Positions 15,537 to 24,199 of a DNA stretch of 32,604 nucleotides are shown in pieces; the stretch's first letter is position 1, and every line of letters begins with the position of its first letter. The DNA comes from Planctomycetota bacterium (GTDB lineage Bacteria > Planctomycetota > Phycisphaerae > SM23-33), in NCBI GenBank assembly GCA_029553505.1, contig JAKPKY010000139.1, positions 1-32,604 of the forward strand. The letters run 5' to 3'. The notes under the pieces were generated by a model. That model was not told the origin of the DNA. It did not search any database and saw only the letters and a program-made list of their open reading frames with translations. Position numbers and translations under genes: made by a program.

Positions 15537-17255
15537 ATGGCGGACGGACACCTGATCGCACCCCACGGCGGGGAACTCGTGGACCTGATGGTCTCGCCCG
15601 AGCGGGCGGCTGAACTGAAAACGCACTGCCGCGACTGGCCCAGCTGGGACCTGACGCCGCGCCAGCTTTGCGACCTCGAGCTGATGATGAACGGCGGATT
15701 CTCGCCGCTGCGGGGATTCCTCCACCGTGCCGATTACGAGTCCGTCTGCGCGAAGATGCGCCTCGCGAGCGGGGCGCTCTGGCCGATCCCCGTCACGCTG
15801 GACGTCAAGGAAGAACTCGCCCGCAAGCTCCAGCGCGGTTCGAAGCTCGCCCTGCGCGATCTGGAAGGCTACGTGCTGGCCGTGATGACGGTGGAAGACG
15901 TCTGGCAACCCGACCGGCAGGCCGAGGCGGAGCAGGTCTTCGGGACGTCCAACGCGGAGCATCCGGCCGTCGGATACCTGCTCAAGACCGCCTGCCCGTG
16001 GTACGTCGGCGGCACGATCGAGGGCGTCCGCGCGCCGCATCATTACGATTACGTCGAGTGGCGGATGACCCCCGCGCAGGTGCGGGAGAAATTCGCCGCG
16101 CTGGGCTGGCGGAAGATCGTCGCGTTCCAGACCCGCAACCCGATCCACCGCGCCCACCAGGAGCTGACGTTCCGCGCCGCCGGCGAACTGGAGGCCAACC
16201 TGCTGATCCACCCCGTCGTCGGGATGACCAAGAGCGGCGACGTGGACCACTACACCCGCGTCCGCTGCTACCAGGCGATCCTGAAGCACTATCCGCACAA
16301 CACGGCCATGATGAGCCTGCTTCCGCTGGCGATGCGGATGGGCGGTCCGCGCGAGGCGGTCTGGCACGCGATCATCCGCAAGAATTTCGGCTGTTCGCAC
16401 TTCATCGTCGGGCGCGACCACGCGGGCCCGGGCGCCGACTCGACGGGCAAGCCGTTCTACGGCCCGTACGACGCGCAGGACCTGCTCCGCGAGCACGAGC
16501 GGGAACTGGGCATCGGCATGGTTCCGTTCAAGAACATGGTGTATCTGCCGGAGCGAGACGCGTACCTGCCGGAAGACGAGGTTCCGCCGCAGGCGCAGAC
16601 GGCCTCCATTTCCGGCACGGAGCTTCGCGACCGCCTGGCCGAGGGGCGTGAGATCCCCGCGTGGTTCAGCTTTCCCGAGGTCGTCGAGGAGCTGCGCCGC
16701 ACGTACCCGCCGCGCAGGAACCAGGGATTCACGGTGTTCTTCACCGGACTGAGCGGGTCGGGCAAGAGCACGATCGCCAACGTACTGCTGGTGAAGCTGC
16801 TGGAGATGGGGGGCCGGCCAGTGACGCTCCTGGACGGCGACATCGTGCGCAGGAACCTCTCCAGCGAACTGGGCTTCTCGCGGGAGCACCGCGACATCAA
16901 CATCCGGCGGATCGGGTTCGTGGCGTCGGAGATCACGAAGAACGGCGGGATCGCGCTGTGCGCGCCGATCGCCCCGTACGACGCGGTGCGCAAGGAGAAC
17001 CGCCGCCTGATCTCGGCTGGCGGGGGGTACATCCTGGTGCACGTCGCCACGCCGCTGGAGGTCTGCGAGCAGCGCGACACGAAGGGCCTCTACGCCAAGG
17101 CCCGCGCGGGGCTGATCAAGGAGTTCACGGGCATCAGCGACCCGTACGAGCCGCCGGCGGACGCGGAGATCGTGCTGGACACGACCGACACCACGCCCGA
17201 GGAATGCGCCCAGCAGATCATCCTGCACCTGGAGAAGGAAGGCTACATCGGCTGA
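15537..17255 (+). CDS. Bifunctional sulfate adenylyltransferase / adenylylsulfate kinase
   Basis: A 572-residue fusion that makes APS from ATP and sulfate and then phosphorylates it to PAPS. Residues 1 to about 390 are ATP sulfurylase: FSPLRGFL, the active-site QTRNPIHRAHQEL, and FIVGRDHAGPG. Residues from about 395 are APS kinase: Walker A GLSGSGKST, then LDGDIVRRNLSSELGFSREHRDIN, and CAPIAPYDAVR. The start ATG 15537 has GGAG upstream. This is the N-terminal-sulfurylase, C-terminal-kinase order. No PAPS reductase, sulfite reductase or sulfate transporter is next to it, so PAPS may serve either assimilation or sulfotransfer. Confidence 0.96.
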   Translation: MADGHLIAPHGGELVDLMVSPERAAELKTHCRDWPSWDLTPRQLCDLELMMNGGFSPLRGFLHRADYESVCAKMRLASGALWPIPVTLDVKEELARKLQRGSKLALRDLEGYVLAVMTVEDVWQPDRQAEAEQVFGTSNAEHPAVGYLLKTACPWYVGGTIEGVRAPHHYDYVEWRMTPAQVREKFAALGWRKIVAFQTRNPIHRAHQELTFRAAGELEANLLIHPVVGMTKSGDVDHYTRVRCYQAILKHYPHNTAMMSLLPLAMRMGGPREAVWHAIIRKNFGCSHFIVGRDHAGPGADSTGKPFYGPYDAQDLLREHERELGIGMVPFKNMVYLPERDAYLPEDEVPPQAQTASISGTELRDRLAEGREIPAWFSFPEVVEELRRTYPPRRNQGFTVFFTGLSGSGKSTIANVLLVKLLEMGGRPVTLLDGDIVRRNLSSELGFSREHRDINIRRIGFVASEITKNGGIALCAPIAPYDAVRKENRRLISAGGGYILVHVATPLEVCEQRDTKGLYAKARAGLIKEFTGISDPYEPPADAEIVLDTTDTTPEECAQQIILHLEKEGYIG

Positions 17256-17291
17256 CGCGGCGGCGCGGACGGGGCATTTGCGTCGCGCTCG

Positions 17292-19313
17292 TCAGGAGAC
17301 GCTGGCGGGCTTGGGGGCGTCGGGTTGCGATTGGTTCTGCGCCGACGGCGGATTCAGCGGCGTATATTCGGGGATGATCTTCTTGAGCTGGGCGACAATC
17401 GCCTCGCGGTCGGTGCTGTTCTGCATCGTCGCGAGTTCCTCGACGGCCGCCTGCGCCTTTTCCCACGGCGTGGGGCAGTGCTGCCAGACCATGACCTTGG
17501 GGTGGACGGTGGGGCGGATGTCCTCGCCCTCGGTGCGGAGTTCCTCGAAGAGCTTCTCGCCCGGGCGCACGCCGGTGAACTGGATGTCGATGTCTTCTCC
17601 GGGGCGGAAACCCGACAGCGTGATCATCTGCCGCGCCAGGTCCACGATCTTGACCGGTTCGCCCATGTCCAGCAGGTAGATTTCGCCGCCGGTTCCGGTG
17701 GCGGCCGCCTGGAGCACCAGTTGCGCCGCCTCGGGAATGGTCATGAAGTAGCGGGTCATCTCCGGGTGGGTGACGGTCACGGGCCCGCCGGCGGAAATCT
17801 GCTTGCGGAACGTCGGGACGACCGACCCGTTGGAGCCCAGGACGTTCCCGAACCGGACGGCCTTGAACTGCGTCTTGCAGTCCTTCTGCCCGTTGAGCGC
17901 CTGGGTGTAAATCTCGGCCACCCGCTTGGACGCGCCCATGACCGACGAGGGGTTGACGGCCTTGTCGGTCGAGAGCATCACGAACTCGTCCGCGCCGTAC
18001 TTGCAGGAGGCGTCGGCGACGTTCTTGGTCCCCAGGATGTTGTTCTTGATCGCCTCGCAGGGGTTGCGTTCCATCAGCGGCACGTGCTTGTGGGCGGCCG
18101 CGTGGATGACCACCTCGGGGCGGAAACGGTCCCAGACCGCCATCACGCGGTTGCGGTCGTAGATGTCGCAGATGCAGGCGGTCATGGGCAGATCGGGATT
18201 GGCGCGGCGGAGCTCGTTCTCGATGTCGAACAGGGGGGTCTCCGCCTGCTCGACGAGGATCAGGTGCGCCGGCTGGTAGTTGCACACCTGGCGGCACATT
18301 TCCGACCCGATGCTCCCCCCGGCGCCGGTGATGAGGATCTTGCGTCCGCGGAGGAACCGCCCGACGGCCTCGGTGTCCAGCGCGACGACCTCTCGCCCGA
18401 GCAGGTCGTTGATGTCCACGGGACGGATCTGCGAGACCATGACCCGCCCGTCGATCAGGTCGCCCACGCCCGGGAGCGACTGGAACTTCAGCTTCGTGCC
18501 GCTGCACAGCTCGATGACGCGCCGCAGTTCCTTCTGGGTGGCCGAGGGCATGGCGATGATGATTTCCTCGACGTCCTCCTCCTCGCAGATGTGCGGAAGG
18601 TCGGAAGTCCTGCCCAGCACCGGCACGCCGTGAATGGTGATTCCCTGCTTGCCCGGATCGTCATCGACCAGTCCCACGACTCGGTATCGCTCCACACGCA
18701 TGCGGTGGATTTCGCGGACGATGGCCTCGGCCGCGTTGCCCGCGCCGACCACCAGCACCCGCTGCACGCCTTCGGACGAAATGGGACGCAATTCCTCGCG
18801 ATAGAGGCGATAGCCCAGCCGGGCCGTCGAGGCCAGGAACACCGTGCCCAGGAAGTCCAGCACCAGCACGCCCGTCGGGTAGGTGCGGAAATAGGGGGGC
18901 ACCTTCAACATCGCCAGTTGCGGCAGCCAGTTGAACAGGAAGATCGTCAGGAACCCGATCAGCAGGAAAATCCACGAGGCCAGGAGGATGTTGGCGACGT
19001 CGCGGATGCTGGCGTACTGCCATCCGCCGCGGAACAGTTTCAGCCGTCCAAAAATAATGAGCTTGAGAACCACGAAGAAGGGCAACCAGGGCAGGTAGCT
19101 TCCGTAGAACCAGTTTTTCGTCCCCTCGCTGCCCATCTGGGCGATGTCGAATCGGACGAGGTACGCCAGCAGCAACGCCAAGGCGAACAGGAGGGCATGG
19201 ACAAAAAGGTTCACCGCCAGCCGGTGGCGAAGCAGGAGGGCCTCCAGGCGGGTGACCTGGCGCGCCGCTTCCGTCGCCATCGAGCCGTTGCTGTCTTGTG
19301 CCTTCTCGACCAT
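17292..19313 (-). CDS. Membrane nucleotide-sugar 4,6-dehydratase (CapD/FlaA1/WbpM type)
   Basis: About 673 residues. The N-terminal part has four hydrophobic segments (about residues 30-165). A first Rossmann-like domain starts with VLVVGAGNAAEAI (about 187). The catalytic extended-SDR domain begins with ITGAGGSIGSEMCRQ (about 328). The active-site stretch is FVMLSTDKAVNPSSVMGASKR, with Asp-Lys replacing the classical Tyr as in FlaA1/WbpM. It probably dehydrates UDP-GlcNAc or a related sugar at the inner-membrane face for polysaccharide synthesis. ATG 19313 and GTG 19316 are both possible starts; neither has a good ribosome-binding site. The C-terminal 30 residues are low complexity. Confidence 0.92.
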   Translation of the reverse strand: MVEKAQDSNGSMATEAARQVTRLEALLLRHRLAVNLFVHALLFALALLLAYLVRFDIAQMGSEGTKNWFYGSYLPWLPFFVVLKLIIFGRLKLFRGGWQYASIRDVANILLASWIFLLIGFLTIFLFNWLPQLAMLKVPPYFRTYPTGVLVLDFLGTVFLASTARLGYRLYREELRPISSEGVQRVLVVGAGNAAEAIVREIHRMRVERYRVVGLVDDDPGKQGITIHGVPVLGRTSDLPHICEEEDVEEIIIAMPSATQKELRRVIELCSGTKLKFQSLPGVGDLIDGRVMVSQIRPVDINDLLGREVVALDTEAVGRFLRGRKILITGAGGSIGSEMCRQVCNYQPAHLILVEQAETPLFDIENELRRANPDLPMTACICDIYDRNRVMAVWDRFRPEVVIHAAAHKHVPLMERNPCEAIKNNILGTKNVADASCKYGADEFVMLSTDKAVNPSSVMGASKRVAEIYTQALNGQKDCKTQFKAVRFGNVLGSNGSVVPTFRKQISAGGPVTVTHPEMTRYFMTIPEAAQLVLQAAATGTGGEIYLLDMGEPVKIVDLARQMITLSGFRPGEDIDIQFTGVRPGEKLFEELRTEGEDIRPTVHPKVMVWQHCPTPWEKAQAAVEELATMQNSTDREAIVAQLKKIIPEYTPLNPPSAQNQSQPDAPKPASVS

Positions 19314-19464
19314 CACACCATCCGAATCCCGGTGGACCGTTCTCGCTAACTCCTTGCATCGACGAGTCTATCGCCTGTCTTGAATAGCGAGGCTCGCCCT
19401 TTCCGCAGGAGCGGACCGACTTTCATGCAGCGGGTCGTATCCAGCACAGGATACCGCATTCCCC

Positions 19465-20598
19465 TCACAATCGGCTAGGGGGTTTTTGGTCCCGGTTTTC
19501 CCCGGGGGGAGGCGGGTTCCCACCCGCCGGCTGGGAGGTCGCGGCGTCTTCCGTGGAAGCCCCCAGCGAACCGGACACCTTTCCGCTGGCGGTCATGCCG
19601 CGCCAGAACGCCTGGATGGCCTCGACGACGGCGGCGTTGGTTTCCTCCGCGGCCGTTCCGCCCTGACGGGCCAGAGACAGGGACTTGTCCAAGGCCGTCC
19701 GCGCGCCGGACACGTCGCCCTCGAACCAGGAAAAACAGCCCAGCAGGAACTGCGGATCGGGATCGAAAGTTCGCTGGTCGGCATATTCCTGAAGACGCAG
19801 AATCTGTTCCTCATACTCCTGGGGCGTCCCGTAGAACCCGCGCACTTTCAGCGACACCAGCGGCAGCTCCGGCAGATACTCCAGGGCCTTTCGAAGCGAG
19901 AACGCGGCGGAATGATACGATCCCGTCGCTACGCGGCTGAGCCCCTGTCCCAACAGGCTCGCCGGATCACGCGGGGCCAGAAGCCCGGCCATGCGGTACT
20001 CGTGGAACGCATCGGCGTATCGGGCTTCCCGGAACGCCTTGTCGGCGGCGGCCATGAAATCGTGATAGGGGCCCTTCGCGTCCGGGACCAGCGAGGTCAG
20101 GGGCTCGGTTCGTTGCGGAATCTTGGTCGCGGCGCCCTCGGTGAGGGTCTTGATGTAGTCCGAAGCCGCCAGGGCGGCGAGGTTCGCCGGCATCCCGGAA
20201 GAGCCGCCGGCGAGATTCGTGTCGATCAGCGACGCGACTTCCGTGGAATACCTCACGCCGCCGGTCACCGCCGACGGCACGGGGAGGTTCGATCCTGATG
20301 CGCCTCCGCTCCGGGCAATGTTGTAACTGGCGGCGCCGCTGACGGCGCTCTGGAGCAGGCTGTTGCTGACGTCTCCGGCCCCGCCGGACAGCCCTCCCAG
20401 ACCGTAGGAATAGCTTCGGAACGTATGCCCAGGCCCTTCGAGCCCCGTGAAGGAGCCGGGATTGCGAAAATAGACAGTGGAGCGACTTTGCGCGGAGGCG
20501 TTCGCCGCCCATGCCGACAGGACGGCCCCCACGACCATTCCCAGTCGCCAAACACTGCCCGCTCCGGAGTGCGGGGCGTGATGCCTGTGTCTCTTCAT
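19465..20598 (-). CDS. Secreted protein with TPR-like repeats
   Basis: About 377 residues. A basic N-terminus rich in His and Arg is followed by a hydrophobic stretch and an AXA-type cleavage site (AANASAQS), so it is exported. A glycine/serine-rich region covers about residues 40-110. Two or three TPR-like helix pairs follow (ADKAFREARYADAFHEYRMAGLLAP, the next around SYHSAAFSLRKALEYLP). The C-terminus is a proline-rich tail. No catalytic motif is seen; it is probably a periplasmic or envelope scaffold. ATG 20625 is in frame, but it overlaps a consensus TATAAT, so I prefer ATG 20598. The role of the gene is unknown. Confidence 0.78.
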   Translation of the reverse strand: MKRHRHHAPHSGAGSVWRLGMVVGAVLSAWAANASAQSRSTVYFRNPGSFTGLEGPGHTFRSYSYGLGGLSGGAGDVSNSLLQSAVSGAASYNIARSGGASGSNLPVPSAVTGGVRYSTEVASLIDTNLAGGSSGMPANLAALAASDYIKTLTEGAATKIPQRTEPLTSLVPDAKGPYHDFMAAADKAFREARYADAFHEYRMAGLLAPRDPASLLGQGLSRVATGSYHSAAFSLRKALEYLPELPLVSLKVRGFYGTPQEYEEQILRLQEYADQRTFDPDPQFLLGCFSWFEGDVSGARTALDKSLSLARQGGTAAEETNAAVVEAIQAFWRGMTASGKVSGSLGASTEDAATSQPAGGNPPPPGENRDQKPPSRL

Positions 20599-20623
20599 CG
20601 TCCCAAAGCCCCTGACTGTATTC

Positions 20624-20653
20624 ATTATACCCGATCGTGCAAACCGATGACAG
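20624..20653 (-). promoter_or_regulatory. Candidate sigma-70-type promoter for the TPR gene
   Basis: On the minus strand a perfect TATAAT at 20629-20624 has CTGTCA (4 of 6 matches to TTGACA) 18 bp upstream at 20653-20648. It lies about 26 bp before the preferred ATG at 20598. Confidence 0.45.
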
Positions 20654-20663
20654 CGGCGCGCCC

Positions 20664-22217
20664 CTATGGTCGGGGGGAAGACTCGCTTCCGCCCAGGTCA
20701 ATCGAATACAGCATGTCGCCCGGCGCGCGTTCGATCGTGGCGATCGCGGAGAGATCCTGGGGCAGTTCGCTGGGCTGGCTCGTGACCGAAAACAACCGGC
20801 GGTCGCCCAGAATCCGCCGGAACTTTCGCGGATCAAGGGGGTAGGGCGGCAGCGGCCGGGCCTCGTACTGCACCGCCACGCGCGGAGACAGGCCTTCCAA
20901 CCGCTGGACCAGCAGCAGGGGGTGCTCGCTGGTGCTGTCGGGCAAAATCACCCCGTCGGGCGTCGCCTGCGCCAGCGCGGCGCGGGCGAAGCGTTCGGCC
21001 GAGTCTTCCTCGTGCTTCCACGGCGTCAACCAGTAACGCAGCTCATCGCGGTAGGGCAGTTCCCGCTCGCGGACCCGCTCGCCCATCTGCCGCCTCGCCA
21101 GGTCCGGCGCGACGGCGAAAAACGCCGGCTGGACGAGGATCGAGGTGAGGCACGCGGCGACGGCCGCCTTCCGCCACGCGGCGGACGCGTCGGCCAGCAC
21201 GGAAAGTCCCACGCCCGCTGCCACCGCGATCATCGCCAGCGATGGCAGGAGGAACGTGAACTGGTCGGGCACGGGATAGCGGACGTAAAAGACGATCTCG
21301 ATGAGGGTGACGGCCCCGAGCGCCGCCGCCAGCGCGCCGCCGAGCCGCCGGCGCAGGCGGATCCATCCGACGACGGCCAGCGGCAGCAGGGCGGAGACGA
21401 AATTCATCGCCGTCAGGACCGCGTTGGCTTTCCAATGCATCGAGACGGCTGCGAGGTTCGCCACCTGCCGCCCGTAGTTGCCCACCAGCGCCGAGCGGAC
21501 GGTCTCGACGATGCCCGCACGGGCCGCCTCCGGAACGATCAGCGCCAGGTAGGGCCCCGCGCCCACCACGTACGCCGCAGCCGCCACCGCGAGCGACCAG
21601 GCCGGAAGCTTCCGGCGCACGAGCAGCACGACCATCACCGCCAGGTACACCGGCAGCGGGAGCAGCGCGAAGTTGTGCACGCTCCATCCCAGTCCGCTGA
21701 CCAGCGCCAGCGCCGCCAGCGCCTGCCAGTTCGGGCGGCGGATCAGCAGCGCCAGCAGCCAGAGCTCCGCCGTCAGTCCCGCGACGCTCCAGGTGTAGAC
21801 CTCGGCGATCGTCGCCAACCACCATGGCGTGTGCGCGACGGCCAACACCGCCGCGATCAGCAGACCGATCCATCGCCTGGCCGTCAACAAGGCGACGACG
21901 GTGGCGAGGTTCGCCAGCGCCACGGCCATCCCCACGCCGCTGAAGGCGTTCAGAAGGGCGGGCAGATGCTCGGTGGAGACCGCCGCCAGGGCCCGCCCGG
22001 CCACGATGTACAGCGGATGCGCCAGCGCCAACCCGAGCTTGCCCGTATAATCGCCCGTCAGGACGCGCCACTGGAACATTCCGCTGTCCTGCCAGCTCAC
22101 GCCGCGCTGGGCCGTGCCGACGTACAGCGCCGTCGCGGCGAGAAACACCGCCGTCCACAGCCACGCCACGCGGACAGTCCGGCCGGGCGGCTCGATGGGA
22201 AGTGTCTGCGTTTCCAT
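20664..22217 (-). CDS. DUF2723-like integral membrane glycosyltransferase (GT-C fold)
   Basis: About 517 residues with 10 or more hydrophobic helices and a soluble C-terminal domain of about 150 residues. Near the first helix is WQDSGMFQWRVLTGDYTGKLGLALAHPLY in outline: an acidic residue (WQDSGMF) and later AHPLYIVAGR. This matches the DUF2723 pattern, where the Asp is the predicted catalytic residue of a lipid-linked sugar transferase. Such proteins move a sugar onto protein or lipid on the outer face of the inner membrane. Start ATG 22217 gives METQTLP; GTG 22253 is possible but adds unconserved sequence. Neither has a clear ribosome-binding site. Its neighbours are envelope proteins, in keeping with this role. 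Confidence 0.82.
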   Translation of the reverse strand: METQTLPIEPPGRTVRVAWLWTAVFLAATALYVGTAQRGVSWQDSGMFQWRVLTGDYTGKLGLALAHPLYIVAGRALAAVSTEHLPALLNAFSGVGMAVALANLATVVALLTARRWIGLLIAAVLAVAHTPWWLATIAEVYTWSVAGLTAELWLLALLIRRPNWQALAALALVSGLGWSVHNFALLPLPVYLAVMVVLLVRRKLPAWSLAVAAAAYVVGAGPYLALIVPEAARAGIVETVRSALVGNYGRQVANLAAVSMHWKANAVLTAMNFVSALLPLAVVGWIRLRRRLGGALAAALGAVTLIEIVFYVRYPVPDQFTFLLPSLAMIAVAAGVGLSVLADASAAWRKAAVAACLTSILVQPAFFAVAPDLARRQMGERVRERELPYRDELRYWLTPWKHEEDSAERFARAALAQATPDGVILPDSTSEHPLLLVQRLEGLSPRVAVQYEARPLPPYPLDPRKFRRILGDRRLFSVTSQPSELPQDLSAIATIERAPGDMLYSIDLGGSESSPRP

Positions 22218-22304
22218 GCGGAGGATTGTATCAGCCGGGCCGATCAATGCCACGATTGCTTTTGCCCGTGCCGAGGCTTACGCTTATGTACGATACACCT
22301 TGCC

Positions 22305-22390
22305 GGCCCGGTGGCGGAATTGGCAGACGCAAGGGATTTAAAATCCCTTGTCCCGTAAGGGACGTGTGGGTTCGACCCCCGCCCGGGCCA
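22305..22390 (+). tRNA. tRNA-Leu (UAA anticodon)
   Basis: An 86-nt class II tRNA. The acceptor stem is GGCCCGG with CCGGGCC and discriminator A at 22390; CCA is not encoded. TGGCGGAATTGGCAGACGC is a leucine-type D region. The anticodon stem AGGGA/TCCCT closes the loop TTTAAAA with anticodon TAA, which reads UUA. A long variable arm (GTCCC...GGGAC) and a T arm with GGTTCGA follow. Confidence 0.97.
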
Positions 22391-22418
22391 TATTCTTAGT
22401 TTCCACTCATTTTGGTTA

Positions 22419-22574
22419 TCACTTGAACCATCGAACCAGCCAGGGGAGTTGGCCTGTCCATGCGGCAGTCACGATCAAAAGGAACAAATAGAAGGGCAAG
22501 TTCAATAGGACGATTCTTCGTTGCGTTACGCCAGTTCCCCAGACAATGGATATCCCCTTGTTGCGAGCCCCCAT
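22419..22574 (-). CDS. Possible 51-residue single-pass membrane peptide
   Basis: A short frame with polar basic start (MGARNKG, later TQRR) and one hydrophobic helix (IVLLNLPFYLFLLIVTAAW), ending QLPWLVRWFK. Base composition is noticeably AT-richer than around it. An in-frame ATG at 22607 would give 62 residues. I prefer 22574 because an AT-rich TATTAT box lies at 22592-22587, about 12 bp upstream. No ribosome-binding site is evident, so a leaderless or very short-leader message would be needed. It is the only possible gene in the 340-bp gap between the tRNA and bioB. Unrecognised and uncertain. Confidence 0.35.
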   Translation of the reverse strand: MGARNKGISIVWGTGVTQRRIVLLNLPFYLFLLIVTAAWTGQLPWLVRWFK

Positions 22575-22730
22575 CCGCAGGGTCCGATAATATATGTTAT
22601 GTGACATTTTGGACGGGGGATTTCGCGGAATTGGCGGGAAAAACGGCCTTGGACCGTTGCGGCGTGGCTTTCCGCCACTCGGGTCCCTTCTGGGAAGACG
22701 GCTGGAGCCTCCAGGCCGCCCCAGGCCGGA

Positions 22731-23762
22731 TTATCGCGGTCCGCCCCGACCCCGGACCGCCCCGCGCCGCGGCAGTTCGGCTACGAGGCGCAGGCCGAGG
22801 TCGGCCACCATCCGGGCGTCCTCGTCGGCGCCGCGGCCTGCCGTCGTCAGGTAGCGCCCGGTCATGATGCTCGTCGCGCCGGCGTGGAAAATCCAGCTCT
22901 GCGCGTCGCGGAGGTTCTTCTCTCGCCCGCCGGCAACCTTGAGGTCCACGTCCGGCATGGCCAGTCGGAACAGCGCGATGACGGCGAGGATTTCCATCGG
23001 TTTCATCGGCTCGCGGTCCGCCAGCGCCGTGCCCGGAATCGGGTGCAGGAAATTCAGGGGGACGACGTCCGCGCCGACCTCGTCGCGGATGGTCACGGCA
23101 AGGTCCACGCGGTCTTCTGCCGTCTCGCCCATTCCGAACAGCCCGCCGCAGCAGACGCTCATGCCGGCCTGCCGGGCGGCGCGGAGCGTCCGCAGGCGGG
23201 AGTCGTACTCGTGCGTGGTGACGACGTTCGGGAAGAAACGCCGCGAGGTTTCGAGGTTGTGGTGATACCGCGAGACGCCGGCCTGCGCGAGCCTTCGGGC
23301 CTGCTCATCGGTCAGTTCGCCCATCGAGGCGCAGACGTGGAGGGTATCGCCGTGTGCCTGGGCGATTTTCCGTGCGGCCTCGACCACGTCGTCGAGGTCC
23401 CCCCCTGCCGGCGCTTTTCCGGAATTGACAATGCCCAAATTCGGAACGCGGTTTTTCGCCGCCTCGTCGGCGGCTTGGAGGATTTCCGCCATCGGCGTGC
23501 GGCGGAACGGCGTGACGTTCGGCGCGCCGCGCGCGGACTGGGCGCACCACTTGCAGTCTTCGGGGCAGGCGCCGAGTTTCCCGGGCACGATCGAGCAGGC
23601 GCGGACGCAGTCGCCGAAGCGGTCCGTGCGGACGCGGTTCGCCCAGTACAGCAGGTCGTGGGGATTCCGCTCGCCCAGCGTCGCCAGCTCCAGCAGCTCG
23701 GCGCGTTTCAGGCGCTCGCCGGCCAGCGCCCACTGCGAGATTTCCGCGATGCGTGGATTCAC
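22731..23762 (-). CDS. bioB: Biotin synthase, anaerobe-type
   Basis: A 343-residue radical SAM enzyme that inserts sulfur into dethiobiotin. The radical SAM cluster motif is CPEDCKWC in the expected place. YHHNLETSRRFF and NFLHPIPGTAL are BioB hallmarks, and GRYLTT lies near the C-terminus. GIVNSGK stands where the E. coli enzyme has its Cys97 auxiliary-cluster ligand. VCASMGEL and CCGGLFGMGET keep the other two cysteine positions, and LKVAGGRE has Lys where Arg260 is expected. This resembles the form found in anaerobes rather than the E. coli form. The start is GTG 23762 with weak ribosome binding. No other biotin genes are nearby. Confidence 0.92.
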   Translation of the reverse strand: MNPRIAEISQWALAGERLKRAELLELATLGERNPHDLLYWANRVRTDRFGDCVRACSIVPGKLGACPEDCKWCAQSARGAPNVTPFRRTPMAEILQAADEAAKNRVPNLGIVNSGKAPAGGDLDDVVEAARKIAQAHGDTLHVCASMGELTDEQARRLAQAGVSRYHHNLETSRRFFPNVVTTHEYDSRLRTLRAARQAGMSVCCGGLFGMGETAEDRVDLAVTIRDEVGADVVPLNFLHPIPGTALADREPMKPMEILAVIALFRLAMPDVDLKVAGGREKNLRDAQSWIFHAGATSIMTGRYLTTAGRGADEDARMVADLGLRLVAELPRRGAVRGRGGPR

Positions 23763-23788
23763 GTCCGGATGCGTTTCTTCGCGCCTCG

Positions 23789-23862
23789 GGGTGCCACCCT
23801 CAAGCGCTGTTTGCTTGAGGGTGAATGCACGGACAAGCGTACAGCGCTTGTCCGTGGCACCC
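23789..23862. repeat. Twin-hairpin element, copy A (upstream of bioB)
   Basis: A 74-bp element with ends GGGTGCCAC and GTGGCACCC. Hairpin 1 at 23795-23823 has an 11-bp perfect stem (CACCCTCAAGC) and 7-nt loop. Hairpin 2 at 23828-23856 has an 11-bp perfect stem (CACGGACAAGC) and 7-nt loop. A competing fold pairs CAAGCGCTGT (23801-23810) with ACAGCGCTTG (23841-23850). A near copy lies at 31259-31332. It starts 26 bp before the bioB start codon. Confidence 0.88.
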
Positions 23863-23889
23863 GATTGCGGCGCCCGCCCTATCGGCGCG

Positions 23890-24174
23890 TTATTCCTCGA
23901 ACGCCTTGGCGAGGTCCACCGTCTGGATCAGCTTGACGTCGTTGGACGCGGCGTGCGCGTAGTAGACGTTGAGCTTCCGCGCGGCGATGTCGACGATGTA
24001 GACCAGGTCGGTCGAACCGGACCACATGCCGTTGACCATGATGTAATCGCCCTGCTTTCCGGCGCTGGTGCCGGCCTGCGCGTCCTGGGTATAGGTGGCC
24101 AGCAGCATGGCCGCGAGGACCGCCGCCGTCGCCAGCAGAAGCACGATCGTGAGATTCTGTGGATTTTTCAGCAT
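23890..24174 (-). CDS. Small exported protein, paralogue of the gene upstream (94 aa)
   Basis: A 94-residue protein. It has a short polar start and a hydrophobic helix (LTIVLLLATAAVLAAMLLATY), then an extracytoplasmic part containing AQAGTSAGKQGDYIM. The core reads GDYIMVNG...LVYIVDIAARKLNVYY and ends in an acidic helix. The order DYI, then (V/I)VD, then R(K/R)L, then a short aromatic strand is shared with the 94-residue protein encoded just upstream, so I infer a tandem duplication. GGGAGA lies 9 bp before the ATG. Family and function are not recognised. Probably a periplasmic protein on a membrane anchor. Confidence 0.72.
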   Translation of the reverse strand: MLKNPQNLTIVLLLATAAVLAAMLLATYTQDAQAGTSAGKQGDYIMVNGMWSGSTDLVYIVDIAARKLNVYYAHAASNDVKLIQTVDLAKAFEE

Positions 24175-24199
24175 GGTTGGGGTCTCCCGGGGCTTTCGC

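Noticed and set aside
17325..19349. A 674-residue plus-strand frame opposite the CapD-type gene
   Set aside because: Pure antisense shadow with no recognisable motif, whereas the minus strand has clear SDR motifs.
20637..22358. A 573-residue plus-strand frame opposite the DUF2723-like gene that also runs into the tRNA
   Set aside because: Composition is Arg/Gln/His-rich as in antisense frames, and it overlaps a clear tRNA-Leu.
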